A DNA stretch of 7,797 nt from Candidatus Sulfopaludibacter sp. SbA3. Lineage in GTDB: Bacteria; Acidobacteriota; Terriglobia; 20CM-2-55-15. The DNA lies in assembly GCA_945861845.1 (NCBI GenBank), contig CAMAWS010000139.1:1-7797 (forward strand), read 5' to 3'. The position numbers were made by a program, and so were the translations under genes. Shown one piece after another: positions 1-5,212 of this stretch. Under the pieces are notes generated by a model, which made no database searches, was not told the origin of the DNA, and saw only the letters and a list, made by a program, of their open reading frames with translations. The stretch's first letter is position 1; every line of letters begins with the position of its first letter.

Positions 1-973
1 CCGCCGGCCTGAGGCAACGAATGCCCTTGATCTTGTTCAAGCCGTCGACAAACACATCGCGGCGCCTCCCGAATTCGAGAACCATCTTCTGGACGGCCTT
101 CCCCGTTTCTTCGGAGAAAGCCTCGATACCAGCCAGCTGAGTGAATGTCGCCGTGCTCGAAACACTCGTATTAACGAAGAGTTCAACCGCCTTGAACAGG
201 TCCGGAGGTACTACTCCGAAACCCAATCGCCAGCCCGTCATTGCCGTAGTTTTGGAAAATCCATCGACCATGAGCAGACGGTTCAGGATGCCTGGAACGT
301 CCAGAGTGCTCGCGGGCCGCTCAGCGTAAAATATCTTCGAATAGATTTCATCCGAAAGAATCAGCAGGTCGTGTTTTTCAGCAAGCTGGAACAAACCCTG
401 GATGTCTTCAAGTTGAAGTACGCCGCCAGTCGGGTTCTGTGGCGAATTTATGACAAACATCTTGGTCCGGGGCGTGATCTTGCCGGCAACTTCATCCAGA
501 TCGAATCGAAATCCCTTGGCCTCGTCGAGCCGCACGGCAACTGGAGTCGCGCCCGCAATGCGTATGGCAGCCTCGTAAGCGGGATAGGCCGGCGCCGGAT
601 AGATTACCTCGTCGCCGGGATCCACTACGGAAAGGATCATCGAGAAAATCATCATCTTCGCCCCGGGCGTGATGATTATTGACGATGGATCAACCTTGTT
701 TGCGTGTGTGTCGGACAACTCGCGCGCGATGCGTTGCCGGAGTTCCTGGATCCCGGCAACCGGCGAGTAATGCGTAGCGCCCTTCTTCAGCCACTCGATG
801 CCGGCATTCACTATGGGACTCGGCGTATCAAAGTCGGGCTCGCCGATTTCAAGATGAACAACGCTTCGACCTTGCCTCTCCAGTTCGTTTGCCCGTGCCA
901 AAGTCTCGAATGCCGCCTCGCCCGAAATACCCGACATTCGGCCGGCTGCTCTGCTTCTGGTGTGAATTTTCAT
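1..973 (-). CDS. PLP-dependent class I/II aminotransferase (aspartate aminotransferase-like), 3' end cut by window
   Basis: Fold-type I aminotransferase, a cytosolic enzyme that moves an amino group between an amino acid and a 2-oxo acid through pyridoxal phosphate. The 324 visible residues hold the family landmarks in order: GEPDFDTP (residues 44-51), the PGAKMM cofactor-phosphate region (103-108), NPTGG (180-184), DEIY (208-211), and FSK with the presumed Schiff-base lysine K241, followed by TGWRLGF (246-252) with the phosphate-binding arginine. The family is usually about 390-400 residues, so some 70 C-terminal residues are missing to the left of the window. The start is ATG at 973; an in-frame TAG lies seven codons upstream, and the next Met (residue 13) sits inside the conserved N-terminal segment. 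No good Shine-Dalgarno is visible. It is transcribed divergently from the Rieske gene, and a structured repeat begins 12 bp before its ATG. Substrate cannot be fixed from motifs: aspartate, alanine and aromatic or prephenate types share them. Confidence 0.93.
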   Translation of the reverse strand, partial: MKIHTRSRAAGRMSGISGEAAFETLARANELERQGRSVVHLEIGEPDFDTPSPIVNAGIEWLKKGATHYSPVAGIQELRQRIARELSDTHANKVDPSSIIITPGAKMMIFSMILSVVDPGDEVIYPAPAYPAYEAAIRIAGATPVAVRLDEAKGFRFDLDEVAGKITPRTKMFVINSPQNPTGGVLQLEDIQGLFQLAEKHDLLILSDEIYSKIFYAERPASTLDVPGILNRLLMVDGFSKTTAMTGWRLGFGVVPPDLFKAVELFVNTSVSSTATFTQLAGIEAFSEETGKAVQKMVLEFGRRRDVFVDGLNKIKGIRCLRPA

Positions 974-984
974 TATCTTAATGT

Positions 985-1020
985 CTGCGCCCTATCGGGC
1001 CTGCATTCGCAGCCGCTCAT
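985..1020. repeat. 36-bp structured intergenic repeat, copy 1
   Basis: This stretch matches 4753-4788 at 33 of 36 bases in the same orientation (differences at 1001, 1014 and 1018). It folds as two adjacent mini-hairpins, each with a 4-bp stem and 4-nt loop: GCCC-tatc-GGGC at 989-1000 and CTGC-attc-GCAG at 1001-1012. CTGC at 985-988 could instead pair with GCAG at 1009-1012, so an alternative longer hairpin exists. It lies wholly between genes, 12 bp before the aminotransferase ATG. If the candidate extended -10 at 1052-1060 is used, the repeat would be in that gene's 5' leader RNA. It resembles a REP-like dispersed element; the family is not one I recognise. Confidence 0.72.
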
Positions 1021-1030
1021 GTTAATCAGC

Positions 1031-1060
1031 TTCAACTCTCAACGGATCAAAAGTATATCA
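1031..1060. promoter_or_regulatory. Candidate divergent promoters, aminotransferase (-) and Rieske gene (+)
   Basis: On the minus strand, positions 1060-1052 read TGATATACT, an extended -10 (TGn plus TATACT, 5 of 6 to consensus) without a convincing -35; it would give the aminotransferase a leader of about 70 nt. On the plus strand TTCAAC (1031-1036), a 17-bp spacer and TATATC (1054-1059) form a weak sigma70-like pair for the Rieske gene. The two -10 boxes overlap on the same A/T-rich core, so they may compete for polymerase. This rests on motif reading only; the minus-strand element is the better one. Confidence 0.35.
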
Positions 1061-1085
1061 TTCGAATCTGGAGGTTTCTTAAACA

Positions 1086-1394
1086 GTGGATGAGCGATGG
1101 GTACGGGTTGCCGCAATTAGCGACCTTGCCTCGGAGGGTCTGGGCTTTGCCGTTAGGGCTGACGGACTTGACCTTGCCCTCTTCCGTTGGGACGATCAGG
1201 TCTACGCTATTGAAGACCTCTGCCCTCACCTGGGTTTCCCCATGAGCGAGGGGATAATGCAGAACGGCGAAGTCATCTGCAGCTGGCACGGCTGGCATAT
1301 CCGGCTCGAAGACGGCACCTGCCGACGCGAACGCGAACGGGCAAACGTTTACGCATGCGAGATTCGCGGCGATGAGGTATGGGTAAAGGTCTAG
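1086..1394 (+). CDS. Stand-alone Rieske [2Fe-2S] ferredoxin
   Basis: A 102-residue protein that is essentially one Rieske domain. Both cluster motifs are intact: CPH with C46 and H48, and CSWH with C65 and H68, an x16 gap between them as in NirD/BphF-type ferredoxins, which are also about 105 residues. It should be a soluble cytosolic one-electron carrier; no signal peptide or membrane anchor is visible. Known relatives serve ring-hydroxylating dioxygenases or act as the small subunit of nitrite reductase, but neither partner is in the window, so its redox partner is unknown. The start is GTG at 1086: an in-frame TAA at 1080-1082 excludes anything upstream, and GGAGG at 1070-1074 lies 11 nt before it, a slightly long but usable spacing. 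It is divergent from the aminotransferase and followed by a probable terminator, so it is probably monocistronic. Confidence 0.9.
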   Translation: MDERWVRVAAISDLASEGLGFAVRADGLDLALFRWDDQVYAIEDLCPHLGFPMSEGIMQNGEVICSWHGWHIRLEDGTCRRERERANVYACEIRGDEVWVKV

Positions 1395-1412
1395 TCAGCC
1401 GCGGATCTGACA

Positions 1413-1450
1413 CCCGAAGCTAACGGTCTTTCGCCGCTTCGGGGCTTTTC
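1413..1450 (+). terminator. Probable intrinsic terminator after the Rieske gene
   Basis: Perfect 8-bp arms CCCGAAGC (1413-1420) and GCTTCGGG (1436-1443) enclose a 15-nt loop and are followed by GCTTTTCTT. The hairpin begins 18 nt after the Rieske stop codon. The T run is short (TTTT), and the large loop makes it weaker than a textbook terminator. It would separate the Rieske transcript from the M48 protease gene downstream. Confidence 0.5.
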
Positions 1451-1483
1451 TTCCAAAGCCGCCACAAGTCACACCCGAACGCG

Positions 1484-1522
1484 TTACGAATAATGGAGAA
1501 GCGCGCTACAATGCTTCTCCAT
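1484..1522 (+). promoter_or_regulatory. Probable leaderless promoter with palindromic operator for the M48 protease
   Basis: TACAAT at 1507-1512 is a 5-of-6 match to the -10 consensus, with TTACGA (1484-1489) 17 bp upstream as a weak -35. The -10 ends 8 nt before the ATG at 1521, where transcription would normally begin, so the mRNA would be leaderless or nearly so. This fits the lack of a Shine-Dalgarno close to the start. A perfect 10-bp inverted repeat, ATGGAGAAGC (1493-1502) and GCTTCTCCAT (1513-1522), brackets the -10 box with a 10-bp gap and includes the first two bases of the start codon. As DNA this looks like a repressor operator. If transcription starts further upstream it would instead be an RNA hairpin hiding both GGAG (1495-1498) and the start codon. 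Confidence 0.5.
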
Positions 1523-2849
1523 GAACGGCGCGTTAATGGGAGTTCTGCTTTTCCTGATGCAGGCTCCCACCATTTCCCCAGGCATCAATTTCTTTTCCCT
1601 TAAGCAGGACATCGAGATAGGTTCGGAGTCATCGACAGAAGCCGAAAAAACCCTTCCCCTCGTCCGCGATGCCGTCATCAACGGGTATTTCCGAGGCTTT
1701 GGCCAGCGGCTGTCGCAACGCTCCACGCCAAGGCTTCAACATCGTTTCCGGATCGTGAACAGCAAGGAAGTCAGTTCGGTGGGATTTCCAGGCGGTGCAA
1801 TTTACATAAATCGGGGTCTGGTCGAGATGGCGGAAAACGAAAGCGAACTCGCTGCCCTTCTCGCCCACGAAATAGGTCACATCGCTGCCCGGCATGGCAC
1901 AGCCCAGCTTTCCCGCCAATTGCTGGTCCAGGCACCGATGTCTATCGCAACCGGGGTTCCCACGCAGGACGGATGGAAAGATCAGCTCACCAAACTGGGC
2001 ATCTCATTTGGCGCGAACGCATCGTTCGTCCGATACAACCGGGACCAGGAGCTCGAAGCCAACCTAATTGCAATCCGCCTTCTCATCGAAAGCCGCTTCG
2101 ACCCCCACGGCCTGCCGGCCATTTTGCAGAAAATCAATGACCTCCAGCACGCGGAGGGAGTCCGCCTCCCGGCATTCGTGTTCAATCATCCCCTGGCGGA
2201 GAGCCCTTCCGAGGAGCTCGAAAACGCGATTGCGGAACTGAGCAAAGGCCCGGTACGCGCCCGCAAGCCTGCGGAGTTTGCTGGCTTCCATTCGGCATTG
2301 CAGAAGCTGGCCCTGCCGGCCACCGAGAAAGGCACACCCAGGGAGGCAACGGACGAGACCGACGACGGAACGCTGCCCAACGTCTACGCGCACCCGGAGG
2401 ATTTCTACCGGATGGGTTATCCGGAAAACTGGCTGGTCACGCGAACCGGTCCAAACGGCGCCATCATCGCGCCACCTGATGGGATTCAGAACTCTGCCGC
2501 CGGCGACGATCTGACCCGCGGCGTCATGTTCGATATGTTCCCGATACCGGAACGTCCGATGACTCTTGAGCAGGCGACCAACCGTCTCATCGTTTTCCTC
2601 AGGCAACGCAACCAGTCCTTGCGGGCCGTTCCCGGCGCACAAATGGTCCTGCTGATGGACGACCAGCCGGGGTTGCGAACAGTAATGCTGGCTAAGTCGA
2701 ACGTGACCGATTCGCCGGAGGTTATCTGGTTGGTCACACGCGTCTATTACCAGAGCCTGTTTTACATGGTGCTGGTCGCGCCGGAAGACCAATTTCCCGA
2801 GGTTCAGCCTGTATTCGAGCAGATCATACGCAGCACAAGGCTGCGGTAG
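1521..2849 (+). CDS. M48 family zinc metalloprotease with C-terminal extra domain
   Basis: A 442-residue protein of the BepA/Oma1-like M48 group, envelope proteases that degrade misfolded proteins. The zinc-binding helix is HEIGH at 116-120 (H116, catalytic E117, H120). The second zinc motif appears at 173-181 as NRDQELEAN, with E177 the expected third ligand. H223 in FNHPLAE matches the conserved histidine after the catalytic core. The family's EAD is EAN here (N181), and the glycine three residues later is alanine. Residues 1-13 are hydrophobic but lack the basic n-region of a good signal peptide, so export is uncertain. Residues 295-442 form a separate domain beginning DFYRMGYPENW that resembles PsbP/DUF1795-like folds; this assignment is tentative. 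The start is ATG 1521, since an in-frame TAA at 1491-1493 leaves no other start. The gene ends 3 bp from the convergent rpiA stop. Confidence 0.9.
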   Translation: MNGALMGVLLFLMQAPTISPGINFFSLKQDIEIGSESSTEAEKTLPLVRDAVINGYFRGFGQRLSQRSTPRLQHRFRIVNSKEVSSVGFPGGAIYINRGLVEMAENESELAALLAHEIGHIAARHGTAQLSRQLLVQAPMSIATGVPTQDGWKDQLTKLGISFGANASFVRYNRDQELEANLIAIRLLIESRFDPHGLPAILQKINDLQHAEGVRLPAFVFNHPLAESPSEELENAIAELSKGPVRARKPAEFAGFHSALQKLALPATEKGTPREATDETDDGTLPNVYAHPEDFYRMGYPENWLVTRTGPNGAIIAPPDGIQNSAAGDDLTRGVMFDMFPIPERPMTLEQATNRLIVFLRQRNQSLRAVPGAQMVLLMDDQPGLRTVMLAKSNVTDSPEVIWLVTRVYYQSLFYMVLVAPEDQFPEVQPVFEQIIRSTRLR

Positions 2850-2852
2850 GAG

Positions 2853-3530
2853 CTAGGGCTTCTCCAGTTTTCGGCAACCCAACGAACCGGCGACAATAAC
2901 GCACTGCGCAACTCCCGCAAAAATCCCGGAATCGACAACCCCGGTCAATCCCTTTATGCGGCGTTCGAGTTCGGCAGGATCAGAAATGGCGCCGTGCTTC
3001 CAATCGAGAATCAGATTTCCATTGTCGGACACGAAGGGCTTGCCGTCCTTCTCACGTATCCGTGCCTGGCCACCCCAGCTTTCAAGCTGCGCGGTAATGA
3101 GGTCCACTGCTAGAGGAATGACTTCAACGGGAATAACGGTGCGCGAGCCAAGCCGATCGACCAGCTTGCTGTCGTCGACAACGATGATCACCCGTCTCGA
3201 CGCGTGCGCGACAACCTTTTCGCGAACCAGCGCGCCCCCCAAACCTTTGATCAGGTCGAGTTCCGGAGAGACTTCGTCGGCGCCATCCACAGTCACGTCG
3301 ATCTTTGGATTCGTTTTGAAATCAGTGAGAGGAACGCCGACTTCGGCAGCGAGACGGTGCGACGCCTCCGAAGTCGGAATTCCCACAACTTTAAGCCCGC
3401 TTCGTACCATCGCGCCGAGTTCACGAATGAAGTGCGACGCTGTCGAGCCCGTGCCGAGGCCGACAACCATTCCGGAACGAATTTCTTCGAGGGCAACAAG
3501 GGCAGCCTGTCTTTTAAGCTCGTCACTCAT
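2853..3530 (-). CDS. rpiA: Ribose-5-phosphate isomerase A
   Basis: Interconverts ribose 5-phosphate and ribulose 5-phosphate in the non-oxidative pentose phosphate pathway; cytosolic. The 225 residues match the family length (E. coli RpiA has 219). The N-terminal phosphate loop GLGTGSTA is at 24-31. The active-site block is complete: D82 and D85 in VDGADE, K95 in IKGLGGAL, and E104 in REK, offset by one from E. coli D81, D84, K94 and E103. One glycine of the usual KGGGG run is leucine, a variant I believe is common in the family. It is the last gene of the folE operon, 24 nt after the HAD gene stop. No strong Shine-Dalgarno precedes its ATG, so expression may lean on read-through of upstream ribosomes. 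It converges on the M48 gene with 3 bp between stops and no visible terminator. Confidence 0.97.
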   Translation of the reverse strand: MSDELKRQAALVALEEIRSGMVVGLGTGSTASHFIRELGAMVRSGLKVVGIPTSEASHRLAAEVGVPLTDFKTNPKIDVTVDGADEVSPELDLIKGLGGALVREKVVAHASRRVIIVVDDSKLVDRLGSRTVIPVEVIPLAVDLITAQLESWGGQARIREKDGKPFVSDNGNLILDWKHGAISDPAELERRIKGLTGVVDSGIFAGVAQCVIVAGSLGCRKLEKP

Positions 3531-3554
3531 ATTATTAGCCGCTACTTCTGGAAG

Positions 3555-4157
3555 TCAGTCGAGATATTCGGTTACGCGCAGCAAATCGTCTTCTTCGCGG
3601 ATAAGCAACCGGTGCTGACAATAGGAAAGCTGTTCGAGATCTCGAACCGTGTCTGAAACGACCAGGGTTTCTTCGGGCCGCGATCCCAGCGTTTGAAGGG
3701 CAAAATCAGCGTGAGCCTTTTTCGAAATCGGGCTCGCGAAATCGCCGGAGACCCGGATGCGCACTTCAGGACCTTCTACAAGTTCATTGGCGTAAATCGT
3801 CAGCGGCTGCCAGCCGCAATGGACCTGGATTTTGCGGGCAACGTACTGAAAGCCCGAAGAAATAATGATCGAAGGAATGCCGGCATCCATCAGCCCCCGC
3901 GCAATGACCGGCACGTGCCGGTTCCAGTCGATTTCATCGAGAAGCGACTCGATCTCCTGCACGGAACGGCCATTCCACAGCCTCGCGTCGCGCAGGCAGA
4001 ACTCCTCGTAATTAATCGCCCCGGAGAGCCATTCGTCGAGGTAAGCGCATGCGGTGCTATCCCAGAGACCTAGACGCTCATGAATATAACGCCATGGACT
4101 CGGAACCTTTGTGAGAGTTCCATCCAGATCGAATATGACTGCTGAAATCCCGTTCAT
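3555..4157 (-). CDS. HAD-superfamily phosphatase (phosphoserine phosphatase-like), substrate unknown
   Basis: A 200-residue HAD hydrolase with all four motifs. Motif I is DLDGT at 10-14, with nucleophile D10 and acid/base D12. Motif II is IIISSG at 97-102, giving S100. Motif III lysine is K146 or K147 in ISKKAH. Motif IV is SDTVRD at 168-173, with D169 and D173 as Mg2+ ligands; serine stands where the family usually has glycine. A helical cap (about 20-85) between motifs I and II places it in the C1-cap, SerB-like group. The frame is open for 40 more codons upstream inside folE, but I chose ATG 4157 because it overlaps the folE stop as ATGA, the classic translational-coupling arrangement, and starts just before motif I. 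Between folE and rpiA it could dephosphorylate a pterin or sugar phosphate; this is inference from position. Phosphoserine phosphatase activity is the main alternative. Confidence 0.88.
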   Translation of the reverse strand: MNGISAVIFDLDGTLTKVPSPWRYIHERLGLWDSTACAYLDEWLSGAINYEEFCLRDARLWNGRSVQEIESLLDEIDWNRHVPVIARGLMDAGIPSIIISSGFQYVARKIQVHCGWQPLTIYANELVEGPEVRIRVSGDFASPISKKAHADFALQTLGSRPEETLVVSDTVRDLEQLSYCQHRLLIREEDDLLRVTEYLD

Positions 4158-4699
4158 CGCTTGTGAACCAGATTCAGAAACTCGTTCCGTGTGTTTTGGT
4201 TGTCCTTGAATGCCCCGAGCATCGAACTCGTAACGGCTACCGAGTTTTGCTTCTCGACGCCGCGCATGATCATGCACAGATGCTGCGCTTCAATAACAAC
4301 CGCAACACCCTTCGGCTTGATCTTGGCATTGATGGTTTCCGCGATCTCTGTCGTCAGCCGCTCCTGCACCTGTAAACGCTTCGCGTACATATCGACGATC
4401 CGCGGAATCTTGCTGAGGCCGACGATCTTGCCATTCGGAATGTATGCGACGTGGCACTTTCCAAAGAAAGGCAGGAGATGGTGCTCGCAGAGGCTGAAGA
4501 CCTCAATGTCCTTGACGATGACCATTTCATCGTAAGCGACATCAAACAGGGCTCCGTTCAATATCTGGTCGGGATTCTGGCTGTAACCGCCGGTCAAATA
4601 CCGCAGCGCACTATCCACGCGTTTCGGTGTGTTCTGAAGGCCGTCACGGTTGGTATCTTCGCCGATTGCCGCAAGAATACTGCGAATGTGTTCAATCAT
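4154..4699 (-). CDS. folE: GTP cyclohydrolase I
   Basis: Converts GTP to 7,8-dihydroneopterin triphosphate and formate, the first step of folate and other pterin synthesis; cytosolic homodecamer in known members. The 181 residues cover the whole catalytic domain. Zinc ligands are C71 and H74 in [10 protein letters not shown] and C142 in QHLCMIMRG, with the same 71-residue spacing as C110 and C181 in E. coli. Other family blocks are [17 protein letters not shown] (94-110) and TSSMLGAF (157-164). The ATG at 4699 is preceded by GGAG seven nt upstream and by a strong extended -10 further up. It is first of three genes; its TGA overlaps the ATG of the HAD gene. Confidence 0.98.
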   Translation of the reverse strand: MIEHIRSILAAIGEDTNRDGLQNTPKRVDSALRYLTGGYSQNPDQILNGALFDVAYDEMVIVKDIEVFSLCEHHLLPFFGKCHVAYIPNGKIVGLSKIPRIVDMYAKRLQVQERLTTEIAETINAKIKPKGVAVVIEAQHLCMIMRGVEKQNSVAVTSSMLGAFKDNQNTRNEFLNLVHKR

Positions 4700-4717
4700 C
4701 CAGGCGCTCCATAATAA

Positions 4718-4733
4718 AAGCGGGATTATAGCA
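4718..4733 (-). promoter_or_regulatory. folE operon promoter (extended -10)
   Basis: On the minus strand, positions 4733-4725 read TGCTATAAT: a perfect -10 hexamer with the TGn extension, which can work without a good -35. The best-spaced -35 position (4753-4748) is a poor match. The expected start near 4718 gives a leader of about 20 nt that contains the GGAG ribosome site. The -35 region abuts repeat copy 2, which begins at 4753. Confidence 0.6.
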
Positions 4734-4752
4734 AGGTTCCGTTCCTTTTCGG

Positions 4753-4788
4753 CTGCGCCCTATCGGGCTTGCATTCGCAGCGGCTAAT
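4753..4788. repeat. 36-bp structured intergenic repeat, copy 2
   Basis: Second copy of the element at 985-1020, 33 of 36 bases identical and in the same orientation. The GCCC-tatc-GGGC hairpin (4757-4768) is unchanged. In the second mini-hairpin (4769-4780) the C-to-T change at 4769 leaves a G-U wobble in plus-strand RNA, so the fold survives. An outer pairing GCTGCG (4752-4757) with CGCAGC (4776-4781) is perfect over 6 bp. It sits just upstream of the folE promoter and 47 bp before the fmdB start, again in a divergent intergenic region. Confidence 0.72.
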
Positions 4789-4834
4789 GCCGCACCTGTT
4801 CCAACATACCGGTTAAATATGCTATTAAGGCGAC

Positions 4835-5212
4835 ATGCCCATTTATGAATACAGCTGCGAAAAATGCGGGAAAACAATCGAGATCATCCAGAAGATGTCG
4901 GACAAGCCACTCCGCAAGCACGAAAAATGCGGAGGAAAGCTGACCAAGGAAATTTCCGCCTCGGCTTTCCAGTTCAAGGGAACTGGCTGGTACGTTACCG
5001 ATTACGGAACCAAGTCCGGGGCCGGGGGCAAGGAGCCCTTAAAAGACGGCGATGCTGCCTCGAACGCAGCTAAGGAGAGCGCGAAGAGCACCGAGAGCAG
5101 TGGGGCTGACAAACCATCGGCGGCTGCCGAGAAGACCGAGAAAACCGGAAAAACCGAGAAGGCCAAAAAGGCCGACAAGGCCGACAAGCCCGCCAAATCC
5201 AGTGGCTCGTAA
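4835..5212 (+). CDS. FmdB-family zinc-ribbon protein with lysine/alanine-rich tail
   Basis: A 125-residue protein opening with MPIYEYSCEKCGK, the hallmark of the FmdB/CxxC zinc-ribbon family (putative regulators of unproven biochemical role). The first metal knuckle is C8-x2-C11. The second is H29-x2-C32 where many relatives have CxxC, so a Cys3-His site is likely. The core ends with FQFKGTGWYVTDYG (46-59). Residues from about 70 onward are low complexity, rich in K, A, E, S and D, with imperfect KTEK/KADK repeats at 100-121. Such a basic, disordered tail could bind nucleic acid, which is inference. ATG 4835 is preceded by AAGG only four nt away, a weak ribosome site. The 3' end overlaps nth by 11 nt, so the two are probably co-transcribed. 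Confidence 0.9.
   Translation: MPIYEYSCEKCGKTIEIIQKMSDKPLRKHEKCGGKLTKEISASAFQFKGTGWYVTDYGTKSGAGGKEPLKDGDAASNAAKESAKSTESSGADKPSAAAEKTEKTGKTEKAKKADKADKPAKSSGS

Noticed and set aside
371..1093. Plus-strand open frames at 371-682 and 704-1093
   Set aside because: They lie opposite the aminotransferase, which has continuous family motifs on the minus strand; their translations show no domain pattern and the second runs into the intergenic repeat.
2064..2792. Long minus-strand open frame (242 codons) opposite the M48 gene
   Set aside because: It mirrors codon bias of a clear protease gene; the translation is arginine- and histidine-rich with no recognisable motif and no ribosome site.
2956..3656. 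Plus-strand open frames opposite rpiA
   Set aside because: rpiA on the minus strand has every active-site residue; the plus-strand products are serine- and arginine-rich shadows.
4158..4277. 40-codon N-terminal extension of the HAD phosphatase
   Set aside because: It lies within folE in another frame and adds residues before motif I that do not fit the family; the ATGA-coupled start at 4157 is better.
5130..5200. Tandem DNA repeat in the FmdB-like gene
   Set aside because: The short near-repeats follow from repeated Lys, Ala, Glu and Asp codons in the tail; unit length and phase are irregular, so I treat it as protein low complexity.
5052..5201. 50-codon N-terminal extension of endonuclease III
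   Set aside because: It re-reads the repetitive lysine-coding tail of the upstream gene and gives an arginine/proline-rich stretch absent from the family; GTG 5202 gives the expected length.
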